Positions 1-8,379 of a stretch of DNA of 64,000 bases are shown here, in pieces (the first letter of the stretch is position 1; every line of letters starts with the position of its first letter). The notes beneath the pieces were generated by a model. It saw only the letters and a list, made by a program, of their open reading frames with translations. It had not been told where the DNA came from and did no database searches. The stretch is from NCBI GenBank assembly GCA_900543215.1, contig UQQR01000006.1:10389-74388 (forward strand), given 5' to 3'. The position numbers and the translations under genes were made by a program. The DNA comes from an uncultured Oscillospiraceae bacterium (GTDB lineage Bacteria; Bacillota; Clostridia; Oscillospirales; Acutalibacteraceae).

Positions 1-1471
1 CTGCCTGAGCCTTTTTCATCATTTCTTCAAGCTCTTTTGTGTCCTTTAAGCCAAGCGAATAAAGCGTATAATCGCTTATCTGATTGTTTTTGTCAACCGC
101 AAGTATGATTTCGTTGTATTTTTCGGGCATACGGCCTGCAACAACATCATACTGCTTATTTAAAAATTCCTTGTTGTCGAAAAGCCTTGTCCAAACCTCG
201 GTGTTTGAGAAAGACGACATCTGCGAATATCCGTTAGCCTGTGCGGAATTTTCACCGAACACTGTTGAAAAAACGGTGTTGGGATTGACCCTGTTTCCTT
301 TTTCGTCGTATATATTCATAACGGTGGAATATTTGTATTCTATTTCGCTTGAATTGGCTTTAAATTCGGGGGTTTTCTCAATATGCTTTTTTAACAGCTC
401 AAGATTGTTTGCCGAAATCCCGTTTACCATTGTAGACATCATTTCGGTCATTATATTGTTGCTGTAAATTTTGTCGGGGTCTCTGCCATCGGGAACCTCA
501 TTTTTCCCCATAAGGTCGCCGGCAAGCTGGCTTATGTCCATTCCGGCTTGCTCAATGGAAATAGGATAGCTTGAAAGCGTGTCCTCCTCAACCTTTTGTA
601 TATAGGCGTTTACTCCGCTTGAAAGCGAGAGTATAAGCGCTATTCCTATAATGCCTATCGAACCCGCAAAGGCGGTGAGAAAGGTGCGAGCCTTCTTGGT
701 CATAAGGTTGTTAAGCGAAAGCGAAAGCGCGGTCAAAAAGGACATTGACGGGCGTTTACCGCCGTCTTTCTCCTTTAAAGCTTCTTCATTTCCGTCATAC
801 GGGTCTGTGTCGTCTGTTATATTACCGTCAAGCAGGCGTACAATTCGTGTGGAATACCGCTTCGCAAGCTCCGGATTGTGCGTTACCATAATTACAAGTC
901 GGTCCTTTGAAATTTCCTTCAAAAGCTCCATTATCTGCACTGAGGTATCGCTGTCAAGAGCGCCCGTAGGCTCGTCGGCAAGCAGTATTTCGGGGTCGTT
1001 TACAAGCGCCCTGGCTATAGCTACGCGCTGCATTTGTCCGCCCGACATCTGATTCGGCTTTTTATTAAGCTGATCTCCGAGTCCCACCTTTTTAAGTGCT
1101 TCCTCGGCTCTTTTTCGTCTTTCGGCGGCAGGAACACCCGAGAGAGTCAACGCTAATTCTACATTTGAAAGCACGGTTTGGTGGGGGATAAGGTTATAGC
1201 TTTGAAAAATAAACCCCACAGAATGATTGCGGTAATTATCCCAATCTTTGTCCTTATAGGTCTTGGTTGATTTTCCGTTTATAAAAAGGTCGCCGTCGGT
1301 GTATCTGTCAAGTCCGCCTATAATGTTCAAAAGCGTAGTTTTTCCGCAGCCCGACTGACCGAGTATCGATACAAATTCACAGCCTCTGAATTCAATGCTT
1401 ACGCCCTTTAAGGCGTGAACCGAGGTATCGCCGACAATATAATCCTTTTTAATATTCTGTAACTTAAGCAT
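1..1471 (-). CDS. ABC transporter ATPase-permease fusion, partial (MacB/FtsX type)
   Basis: Coding runs leftward and leaves the window at base 1, so only about 490 N-terminal residues are visible. Residues 1-225 are an ABC ATPase with Walker A GQSGCGKTT (about 38-46), signature MSGGQMQR and Walker B LLADEPTGALDS, the pattern of the MacB/LolD group. A transmembrane helix (GSIGIIGIALILSLSSGV, about 265-285) then opens a FtsX-like permease half followed by a large extracytoplasmic domain. The ATG at 1471 has GGAGG seven bases upstream. Such single-chain fusions occur in Clostridia and usually export lipids, peptides or antimicrobials; the substrate cannot be told here. It is divergent from the penicillin-binding protein gene. 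Confidence 0.9.
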   Translation of the reverse strand, partial: MLKLQNIKKDYIVGDTSVHALKGVSIEFRGCEFVSILGQSGCGKTTLLNIIGGLDRYTDGDLFINGKSTKTYKDKDWDNYRNHSVGFIFQSYNLIPHQTVLSNVELALTLSGVPAAERRKRAEEALKKVGLGDQLNKKPNQMSGGQMQRVAIARALVNDPEILLADEPTGALDSDTSVQIMELLKEISKDRLVIMVTHNPELAKRYSTRIVRLLDGNITDDTDPYDGNEEALKEKDGGKRPSMSFLTALSLSLNNLMTKKARTFLTAFAGSIGIIGIALILSLSSGVNAYIQKVEEDTLSSYPISIEQAGMDISQLAGDLMGKNEVPDGRDPDKIYSNNIMTEMMSTMVNGISANNLELLKKHIEKTPEFKANSSEIEYKYSTVMNIYDEKGNRVNPNTVFSTVFGENSAQANGYSQMSSFSNTEVWTRLFDNKEFLNKQYDVVAGRMPEKYNEIILAVDKNNQISDYTLYSLGLKDTKELEEMMKKAQA

Positions 1472-1517
1472 ATTTGAACCTCCGAGCTATAGATTGCGGC
1501 CTTGACATTTTACAATC

Positions 1518-1523
1518 ATTATA
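1518..1523 (-). promoter_or_regulatory. Possible -10 box for the ATPase-permease gene
   Basis: On the minus strand TATAAT lies about 47 bases before the start codon at 1471. No good -35 box sits 16-18 bases upstream of it, so this is a weak call from one hexamer in AT-rich sequence. Confidence 0.25.
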
Positions 1524-1572
1524 GGAATTATATTCCCGAAATATAAATAGAATATGAATGTTTAAAAAATAT

Positions 1573-1601
1573 TTGATAAATACGGCGAGTAGTGTTATAA
1601 T
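1573..1601 (+). promoter_or_regulatory. Sigma-A-type promoter of the penicillin-binding protein gene
   Basis: TTGATA (1573-1578) and TATAAT (1596-1601) are separated by 17 bases, with the start codon 33 bases further on. Spacing and both hexamers fit the housekeeping consensus closely. Confidence 0.75.
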
Positions 1602-1634
1602 TAAATGAAAATGTTATCTGAAAGGTTATGAAGT

Positions 1635-3917
1635 ATGGAAAAGGTTTTTAAAAAGCTTACCGTGTTTTTATCGGCGCTTCTTATAGTAACTACTGTATTT
1701 CTTATATTCGTTATCCCGACCTATATAAGGTCGGAACGGAAAATAGACTTTTTCTCCTCAAATCAGATAGTTGACAATGTTAAAAATATGGAGATAAATA
1801 TGACCTCCATTATATATGTGCAGAATAAAAAAGGCGATTGGGTAGAGTATCAGCGCCTGCACGGAACCGAAAACCGCATCTGGGTAAGCTTTGATAAAAT
1901 GCCCAAATATCTCGGCGACGCCTTTGTTGCCATCGAAGATGAGCACTTTTGGGAAAACAGCGGCGTTGACTGGAAACGCACCGCCGGAGCAATTGCAAAC
2001 AGGCTTTTAAAATTCAATCCGACTGAATTCGGCGGTTCCACTATTACGCAACAGCTTATTAAAAATGTCACAAACGACCGTGATAGGGACGCTATGCGTA
2101 AAATAAGGGAAATAGTAAGGGCGCTTCTTATATCCAAGAATCTTTCAAAAACAGAAATTTTGGAAGCATACCTTAATACAATACCGCTTGCAAACGGCAT
2201 ATGCGGCGTTCAGGTTGCGGCAAACTATTATTTCAACAAGGATGTAAGCGAGCTTACTCTTACCGAAAGCGCGGCATTGGCGGCTATAACCAACAATCCC
2301 TCAAAGTACAATCCGCTTACCGAAAATGGCGCGGAACAGAACGAAAAACGCCGCCGCCTTGTGCTTGATAAAATGCTTGAGCTTGGCAAAATCACCTATG
2401 AGGAATATGATAAGGCTTATAATGAAAAGCTGAAGCTTGACGATTCTCAAGAGGACGATTACGAAATAGAAATCAACAGCTATTTTGTCGATACTCTTAT
2501 AGACCAGGTTATAGACGAGCTTGCGGAAAAATATAATTGCGATACGAAAACCGCTTCTATGATGTTCTACAACGGCGGCTTTAAGATATATTCGACGCTT
2601 AATCCCGATATACAAAGCGGTATGGAAAAGGTGTATACCGACATAAATACTTATTTTCCGCAAACCGCGGCTAATTTAAACGGCGAAAAGGTACATGCGC
2701 AGTCCGCTATGACTGTTATGGATTACAGCGGTCATATTGTGGGAATAGTCGGAGGAGCCGGCGAAAAAACTACCAACAGAGGGCTTAACCGCGCGACAAA
2801 ATCACCCCGACAGCCCGGTTCTACAATGAAGCCGATAGGTGTTTATGCGCTGGCAATTGATAAGGATATTGTAAATTATTCCTCAAAGGTGCTTGACCAG
2901 CCGATAAAGAATTACTACGGCACGGGCAAAAGCGGACCTAAAGAGTGGTACGGCTATTATAAGGGTACTGTCTCACTTAATTACGCTATAAGAAAATCAA
3001 TGAACACAGTTCCCGTAAGGCTTTTACAGGAAGTGGGAATTGACACCTCGTATGATTTTCTTGTAAATAAGCTTAACTGCAAGCATTTGGTGCCTGAGGA
3101 TAAAAACCTTGCGGCGTTAGCCCTTGGTGGTACCAATTACGGTCTTACCACAACCGAATCTGCGGCGGCGTACGCAATCTTCGGCAATAAGGGCGTTTAC
3201 CATAAGCCTACTACCTACTATAAGATAGAAAGGGCTAACGGCGAGGTTATTTTCGATTATGATGAAACGGGAACGCAGGCTATCAGTCCTGCCTCGGCTA
3301 CTATAATGAACCACCTGCTTCAAGAGGTCGTTTACGGCAGCGAGGGTACGGGCGGCGGAATAGCAGGATATAATTCGAATATGAAGGCTTACGCCAAAAC
3401 AGGTACATCAAGCGAATCGAAAGACCTTTGGATGGTTGCGGGAACGCCGTATTATGTTGGCTCTGTTTGGTACGGCTTTGATATTCAAAGCGAGGTATCA
3501 AACGGCGGAAGCGCGGCGAAAATATGGAAAGCGGTAATGTCAGGGGTTCATAAGAACCTTGAAAAAAAGGAATTCGATGACAGCGATGATGTAGTTAAAA
3601 GCGGCAGCGGATATTATAAAAAGGGCAGAAAGATTGAAAATCCCATATATTCCGCACCGTCTTCAAGCTCCAAACCGTCTTCATCGCAGGAGGCATCGTC
3701 CTCCGATGTATCTTCCGTAACCTCCTCTGAGGGCACATCTTCGGGTGATACAGTAACCTCATCGTCAGATAATTTGCAAGAGGGAACAACGCCTGAAACC
3801 TCGCCGTCATCTACACCCTCTGCGGATAGCTCATCCCCGGCTTCCTCGGGAGCTTCATCGTCTGCCCCGACCGTTTCCTCAGAACCGCAATCGCAAACAA
3901 CAGCGGGGTCGCCGTAA
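1635..3917 (+). CDS. ponA: Class A penicillin-binding protein (bifunctional transglycosylase/transpeptidase)
   Basis: Polymerises and cross-links peptidoglycan outside the membrane. One N-terminal anchor helix (about residues 9-29) is followed by a GT51 glycosyltransferase domain with EDEHFWENSG (catalytic Glu about 101) and GGSTITQQ (133-140). The transpeptidase domain has STMK (catalytic Ser about 396), SMN (455-457) and KTGT (588-591). All catalytic motifs are present, so it should be active. The last 95 residues are a Ser/Thr/Pro-rich disordered tail, common in Firmicute PBP1 proteins. The His usually found in the EDxxFxxH motif is not conserved. A good promoter lies just upstream and trmO follows one base after the stop, suggesting co-transcription. 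Confidence 0.95.
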   Translation: MEKVFKKLTVFLSALLIVTTVFLIFVIPTYIRSERKIDFFSSNQIVDNVKNMEINMTSIIYVQNKKGDWVEYQRLHGTENRIWVSFDKMPKYLGDAFVAIEDEHFWENSGVDWKRTAGAIANRLLKFNPTEFGGSTITQQLIKNVTNDRDRDAMRKIREIVRALLISKNLSKTEILEAYLNTIPLANGICGVQVAANYYFNKDVSELTLTESAALAAITNNPSKYNPLTENGAEQNEKRRRLVLDKMLELGKITYEEYDKAYNEKLKLDDSQEDDYEIEINSYFVDTLIDQVIDELAEKYNCDTKTASMMFYNGGFKIYSTLNPDIQSGMEKVYTDINTYFPQTAANLNGEKVHAQSAMTVMDYSGHIVGIVGGAGEKTTNRGLNRATKSPRQPGSTMKPIGVYALAIDKDIVNYSSKVLDQPIKNYYGTGKSGPKEWYGYYKGTVSLNYAIRKSMNTVPVRLLQEVGIDTSYDFLVNKLNCKHLVPEDKNLAALALGGTNYGLTTTESAAAYAIFGNKGVYHKPTTYYKIERANGEVIFDYDETGTQAISPASATIMNHLLQEVVYGSEGTGGGIAGYNSNMKAYAKTGTSSESKDLWMVAGTPYYVGSVWYGFDIQSEVSNGGSAAKIWKAVMSGVHKNLEKKEFDDSDDVVKSGSGYYKKGRKIENPIYSAPSSSSKPSSSQEASSSDVSSVTSSEGTSSGDTVTSSSDNLQEGTTPETSPSSTPSADSSSPASSGASSSAPTVSSEPQSQTTAGSP

Positions 3918-3918
3918 A

Positions 3919-4608
3919 ATGGAGACGGTATTTAAGGTAATAGCCACCGTTGAAACGGATTTTCCCGAAAAATTCGGCTTGCCGAGACAAAGCGGCGTTG
4001 TGAAGGAGCTTAAGGGCAGAGTGATTTTTGAGCCGCCTTACCGTGATTTTTCGGCGGTGAGGGAGCTTTCCGAATTCTCGCATATATGGCTTATATGGGG
4101 CTTTTCAAAGTCAAATAAAAAAGGCGAGTGGTCTCCGACAGTCCGACCGCCGAGACTCGGAGGGAACGAAAGGGTAGGCGTATTTGCGACCCGTTCGCCG
4201 TACAGACCGAACCCTATAGCTTTGTCTGCCGTAAGGCTTGAGGAAATAGAAAACAATCCGGAATTAGGTCCTGTTTTGCATATTTCGGGCATTGATATGA
4301 CTGACGGTACGCCGATATACGATATTAAACCGTATATTTCCTATGCGGACGCGGTAAACGATGCGGTTTGCGGATTTGCGGACAAACCGTATGACAAAAA
4401 GCTTGAGGTTGAATTGCCGAACGATTTTAAAAAAATTTTGGGTGAGGAAAAATCGGAGCAGCTTATAAAAGCGCTCAGTTGCGACCCGAGACCGAGATAC
4501 CACAGTGATGCTGACAGGATATACGGCTTTACATTTGCAGGCTTTGAAATCAAATTCAAAGCAGACGGAACACGGCTGTATGTGACCGAAATTTTAAAGT
4601 CCGAATAG
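3919..4608 (+). CDS. trmO: tRNA (N6-threonylcarbamoyladenosine-37-N6)-methyltransferase, TrmO/TsaA family
   Basis: 229 residues of the TsaA/TrmO (YaeB) family, which methylates t6A37 of certain tRNAs using S-adenosylmethionine. Visible family marks are the SHIWLIWGF segment and the RSPYRPNPIALSAV block that forms the cofactor site, followed by DGTPIYDIKPY. The C-terminal half carries the DPRPRYHSD segment of the long, E. coli-like form. It begins one base after the preceding stop, so translation is probably coupled to the penicillin-binding protein; no functional link between the two is known. Confidence 0.9.
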   Translation: METVFKVIATVETDFPEKFGLPRQSGVVKELKGRVIFEPPYRDFSAVRELSEFSHIWLIWGFSKSNKKGEWSPTVRPPRLGGNERVGVFATRSPYRPNPIALSAVRLEEIENNPELGPVLHISGIDMTDGTPIYDIKPYISYADAVNDAVCGFADKPYDKKLEVELPNDFKKILGEEKSEQLIKALSCDPRPRYHSDADRIYGFTFAGFEIKFKADGTRLYVTEILKSE

Positions 4609-4680
4609 CGTAAAAAAACAAACCTTTTTGATTAAAAAATGAAATTCCTTGTATGATATAGACATATGCACTAATCATAT

Positions 4681-4709
4681 TTCAAATTTAAAGTGCAAAA
4701 TGCTATAAT
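4681..4709 (+). promoter_or_regulatory. Extended -10 promoter of the alcohol dehydrogenase gene
   Basis: TGC-TATAAT (4701-4709) is an extended -10 element; TTCAAA at 4681-4686 is a weak -35 with 17-base spacing. The leader to the start codon at 4761 is about 45 bases and ends with GGAGG. Confidence 0.6.
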
Positions 4710-4760
4710 ATACTCACCGAAACAGGCTATGCCTGTAAATTTAGAACGGAGGAATTTATT

Positions 4761-5957
4761 ATGGCAAGATTTACTTTACCGAGGGACATTTATTTCGGTG
4801 AGAACGCAATGGAAAACCTTAGAACCCTTAAAGGGAAAAAGGCTATGGTCGTTGTGGGCGGCGGCTCAATGAAACGCTTCGGCTTTCTTGATAAAGCCGT
4901 GGGCTATTTAAAGGACGCCGGTTTTGAGGTAGAACTTTTTGAGGGTGTAGAACCCGACCCGTCGGTTGAAACCGTTATGCGCGGTGCCAAGGCTATGAGA
5001 AAGTTTGAACCCGATTGGATAGTTGCAATCGGCGGCGGCTCGCCGATAGACGCGGCAAAGGCAATGTGGGCGTTTTACGAGTACCCGGAGGTTACTTTTG
5101 AATCGCTTTGCATACCCTTTAATTTCCCCGAGCTTCGTAAAAAAGCAAAATTCTGCGCTATTTCTTCAACTTCGGGAACGGCAACGGAGGTTACCGCTTT
5201 CTCTGTTATTACAGATTATTCAAAGGGTATTAAATATCCGCTTGCTGACTTTAATATAACTCCCGATGTTGCGATTGTAGACCCCGAGCTTGCGCAGACA
5301 ATGCCGCAAAAACTCGTGGCTCATACTGGAATGGATGCGCTTACCCACGCTGTTGAGGCTTATGTATCAACCGTAGCGAGTCCTTATTCGGACGCGCTTG
5401 CTATGAAAGCTATCGAAATGGTTACGGCATATCTGCCCTCATCCTATAACGGCAACCGTGAATCGAGAGCCGCTATGCACGACGCACAGTGCCTTGCGGG
5501 TATGGCGTTTTCAAACGCGTTGCTCGGCATTGTTCACTCTATGGCGCACAAAACGGGCGCTGCTTTCCACGAGGGAAGTATGAAGGACAGACATCTGCCG
5601 CACGGCTGCGCAAACGCAATTTATCTGCCCTATGTAATCAAGTATAACGCGCACGACCAAAGAGCCTCCGAAAGATATGCCGACATTGCAAGGATGCTCG
5701 GTCTTTCGGGCAACAGCAATAAAGGGCTTATTGAAAGTCTCTGTGCGCTTATTGACAGTATGAACGACCGCCTTAATATTCCGCATACCTTAAAGGAATT
5801 CGGCGTAGATGAGGCTGAGTTTAACGCCAAGGTTGGCGAAATAGCCGCAAATGCGGTGGGCGACGCCTGCACAGGCTCCAATCCCCGTGCTATCGACCCG
5901 GAAACCATGGCAAAGTTATTCAAATGCACATATTACGGCACTGAGGTTGATTTCTGA
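4761..5957 (+). CDS. Iron-containing alcohol dehydrogenase
   Basis: 398 residues, full length for the group III (Fe-ADH) family that interconverts alcohols and aldehydes or ketones with NAD(P)H. Seen are the nucleotide-binding loop GGGSPIDAAKAMW, TSGTATEVTAFSVI, and the metal ligands: Asp and His in MDALTHAVEAY, His in GIVHSMAHKTGAAFH and His in LPHG. The sequence resembles the C-terminal dehydrogenase domain of AdhE and clostridial butanol dehydrogenases more than glycerol dehydrogenase; exact substrate is not readable. nfnAB follow 37 bases later without an obvious terminator, which suggests a shared role in disposing of reducing equivalents. Confidence 0.93.
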   Translation: MARFTLPRDIYFGENAMENLRTLKGKKAMVVVGGGSMKRFGFLDKAVGYLKDAGFEVELFEGVEPDPSVETVMRGAKAMRKFEPDWIVAIGGGSPIDAAKAMWAFYEYPEVTFESLCIPFNFPELRKKAKFCAISSTSGTATEVTAFSVITDYSKGIKYPLADFNITPDVAIVDPELAQTMPQKLVAHTGMDALTHAVEAYVSTVASPYSDALAMKAIEMVTAYLPSSYNGNRESRAAMHDAQCLAGMAFSNALLGIVHSMAHKTGAAFHEGSMKDRHLPHGCANAIYLPYVIKYNAHDQRASERYADIARMLGLSGNSNKGLIESLCALIDSMNDRLNIPHTLKEFGVDEAEFNAKVGEIAANAVGDACTGSNPRAIDPETMAKLFKCTYYGTEVDF

Positions 5958-5994
5958 TACTGCCGTGAATAAATTAAAGGAATGATATTAGAAA

Positions 5995-6837
5995 ATGTTT
6001 AAAATCGTAAACAAACGCAGTCTTAACCCTATGGTTACGCTGATGGACGTTGAAGCACCGCTTGTTGCCAAAAAGGCGGAAGCCGGACAGTTTATAATTC
6101 TCCGCACCGACGAGGACGGCGAGCGTATACCGCTTACCGTTGCCGGTTTCGACCGTGAAAAGGGTACGGTAAGAATTATATTCCAGATAGTCGGCGCAAC
6201 GACGGAAAAGCTTAATCATAAGAGCGTGGGCGAATGTCTTGCCGATTTTGCCGGACCTCTCGGCAGACCGACCGAAACCGACGGACTGCGTAAGGTTTGC
6301 GTGGTCGGCGGCGGCGTAGGCTGTGCCATCGCTCTTCCGATTGCCGAAAAGCTCCATAGAGAGGGCTGTGAGGTTCACACCATTGTCGGCTTCAGAAACA
6401 AGGATCTTGTAATTCTTGAGGATGAGTTTTCCGCTTGCTCGGACAGACTTACAATAATGACCGACGACGGCTCTTACGGCATAAAGGGCGTAGTTACGGC
6501 GCCGCTTAAGGAAGCTATCGACTCGGGCGAAAATTACGACGAGGTAATTACGATAGGTCCGCTTGTTATGATGAAATTCGTTGTGGCAACCACAAAACCT
6601 GCCGGAGTTAAAACCATTGTTTCTATGAACCCGATAATGATTGACGGAACGGGAATGTGCGGCGGATGCCGCCTTACCGTCGGAGGACAAACCAAGTTTG
6701 CCTGTGTTGACGGGCCCGATTTTGACGGTTTTGAGGTTGATTTTGACGAAGCTATGAAGAGGGGCGCTATGTACCGTGATTTTGAGCGCCACGCATACGA
6801 GGAAACCTGCAATTTGTTTAAAGGGGAGGTGCAGTAA
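5995..6837 (+). CDS. nfnA: NfnA: FAD/[2Fe-2S] subunit of NADH-dependent reduced ferredoxin:NADP+ oxidoreductase
   Basis: 280 residues of the dihydroorotate dehydrogenase PyrK/ferredoxin-NADP reductase fold: an FAD-binding barrel (IPLTVAGF near residue 42), a NAD-binding domain (VVGGGVGCAIALPIAE) and a C-terminal cysteine motif GMCGGCRLTVGG with a further Cys in KFACVDGP that binds a [2Fe-2S] cluster. An isolated copy could be read as sulfide dehydrogenase or PyrK. Pairing with the GltD-like flavoprotein three bases downstream identifies the NfnAB complex, which bifurcates electrons between NADH/ferredoxin and NADPH. Confidence 0.9.
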   Translation: MFKIVNKRSLNPMVTLMDVEAPLVAKKAEAGQFIILRTDEDGERIPLTVAGFDREKGTVRIIFQIVGATTEKLNHKSVGECLADFAGPLGRPTETDGLRKVCVVGGGVGCAIALPIAEKLHREGCEVHTIVGFRNKDLVILEDEFSACSDRLTIMTDDGSYGIKGVVTAPLKEAIDSGENYDEVITIGPLVMMKFVVATTKPAGVKTIVSMNPIMIDGTGMCGGCRLTVGGQTKFACVDGPDFDGFEVDFDEAMKRGAMYRDFERHAYEETCNLFKGEVQ

Positions 6838-6840
6838 GAG

Positions 6841-8220
6841 ATGAATATGGATCCTAAAAAGCACGAAATGCCGGTTCAGAAACCGGATGTAAGAAATCAT
6901 AATTTTTCCGAGGTTGCTCTCGGTTACAGTGAAGAAACTGCGCTTTCCGAAGCGGCTCGCTGTCTTAACTGCAAGCATATGCCTTGCGTTACGGGCTGTC
7001 CCGTTAATATTCATATCCCAGCTTTCATTGAAAAGGTGAAAGTGGGCGACTTTGAGGGCGCTTATAAGATTATTTCCGAATCCTCAAGCCTTCCTGCCGT
7101 GTGCGGCAGAGTATGTCCGCAGGAAACACAGTGCGAGTCAAAATGCGTCCGCGGTATAAAGGGCGAACCCGTAGGCATCGGCAGACTTGAAAGATTTGTT
7201 GCCGATTGGCATAACGAACACGCGTCCGAAAATGTATACAAACCCGAATTTAACGGGCATAAGGTTGCGGTGGTAGGCTCGGGACCGTCAGGTCTTACCT
7301 GTGCCGGCGACCTAGCGAAAAAGGGCTATAAGGTATCGGTTTTCGAGGCGCTTCACACCGCGGGCGGCGTGCTTGTTTACGGAATACCTGAGTTCCGTCT
7401 GCCCAAACAAATTGTTAAAAAAGAGGTCGATACGCTGAAATCCCTCGGCGTTGAAATAGATACCGATGTGATCATCGGTAAGACCGTTACCGTTGACGAG
7501 CTTTTTGATATGGGCTATGAAGCGGTGTTTATCGGTTCGGGGGCAGGACTTCCGAGATTTATGGGAATTGAGGGCGAGGCTCTTTGCGGCGTTTACTCCG
7601 CAAATGAATTTTTGACCCGAAATAACCTTATGAAGGCATATAAAGACGGCAGTGCAACACCGGTTATGCACGCTAAAAAGGCTGTTATAGTCGGCGGAGG
7701 AAATGTTGCTATGGACGCCGCCCGTACCGCAAAACGGTTAGGCGCAGATGTGACTGTGGTTTACCGCCGTACAGAAAAAGAGCTGCCTGCGCGCCGTGAA
7801 GAGGTTGAGCACGCTATGGAGGAGGGAATTGTGTTTAAATTCCTCACCAATCCTGTTAAAATTGAGGGTGAAGACGGCTGGGTTAAGAATATTCTTTGCC
7901 AGCAGATGGAGCTGTCCGAGCCTGATGAATCGGGCCGTGCAAGACCTGTACCGGTTGAGGGCAGTGAATATGAAATTGAGGCAGACTGTGTTATTATGTC
8001 GATAGGCACTTCGCCGAATCCGCTTATCAAATCCACCACAAAAGGTCTTGAAGTAAATAAGCGCGGCGGAATTATCGTAAACGAAGAAACAGGCGCTACC
8101 TCAAAAGAGGGTGTTTACGCCGGCGGCGACGCGGTAACGGGCGCCGCAACGGTAATACTTGCGATGGGAGCTGGTAAAACCGCCGCAAAAGCCATTGACG
8201 AATATATTTCCTCAAAGTAA
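6841..8220 (+). CDS. nfnB: NfnB: large flavoprotein subunit of the Nfn transhydrogenase (GltD-like)
   Basis: 459 residues. The N-terminal domain has two cysteine clusters (CLNCKHMPCVTGC and CGRVCPQETQCESKC) for two [4Fe-4S] centres; an FAD site VVGSGPSGLTCAG and an NADPH site IVGGGNVAMDAARTA follow, then the C-terminal FAD-contacting GGDAVTGAATV. The same protein is often labelled glutamate synthase small chain, but no GltB-type large subunit is nearby, whereas nfnA abuts it. The pair would supply NADPH for biosynthesis by electron confurcation from NADH and reduced ferredoxin. A strong terminator directly follows. Confidence 0.92.
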   Translation: MNMDPKKHEMPVQKPDVRNHNFSEVALGYSEETALSEAARCLNCKHMPCVTGCPVNIHIPAFIEKVKVGDFEGAYKIISESSSLPAVCGRVCPQETQCESKCVRGIKGEPVGIGRLERFVADWHNEHASENVYKPEFNGHKVAVVGSGPSGLTCAGDLAKKGYKVSVFEALHTAGGVLVYGIPEFRLPKQIVKKEVDTLKSLGVEIDTDVIIGKTVTVDELFDMGYEAVFIGSGAGLPRFMGIEGEALCGVYSANEFLTRNNLMKAYKDGSATPVMHAKKAVIVGGGNVAMDAARTAKRLGADVTVVYRRTEKELPARREEVEHAMEEGIVFKFLTNPVKIEGEDGWVKNILCQQMELSEPDESGRARPVPVEGSEYEIEADCVIMSIGTSPNPLIKSTTKGLEVNKRGGIIVNEETGATSKEGVYAGGDAVTGAATVILAMGAGKTAAKAIDEYISSK

Positions 8221-8225
8221 AAAAC

Positions 8226-8262
8226 AAATCCGTACAGACAGTTCTCTGTACGGATTTATTAT
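8226..8262 (+). terminator. Intrinsic terminator after nfnB
   Basis: A perfect 13-bp stem (8226-8238 with 8245-8257) and a six-base loop start six bases past the nfnB stop codon. The T-run is short because the 3' arm itself ends in TTT. Confidence 0.8.
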
Positions 8263-8315
8263 ACGGTGAAATTATGATTATTATAATAACTGGTGCAAGA
8301 CCGCACTGGTTTACG

Positions 8316-8360
8316 AAAAATATAACGCCTGCGAATTCATTTAATGCGTTCGCAGGCGTT
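8316..8360 (-). terminator. Intrinsic terminator of pnp
   Basis: A 12-bp perfect stem (8324-8335 with 8349-8360) lies just beyond the pnp stop and is followed on the minus strand by a run of five T (8316-8320). Confidence 0.8.
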
Positions 8361-8379
8361 TTCTTCTGATATTTATTTA

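Noticed and set aside
84..1052. Rightward open frames at the left end
   Set aside because: They lie opposite the partial ABC ATPase-permease gene, whose leftward frame has full family motifs; they have no motifs of their own.
5974..7014. A 346-codon leftward frame opposite nfnA and nfnB
   Set aside because: Long only because of the codon pattern of the real genes; its translation is low-complexity and matches nothing.
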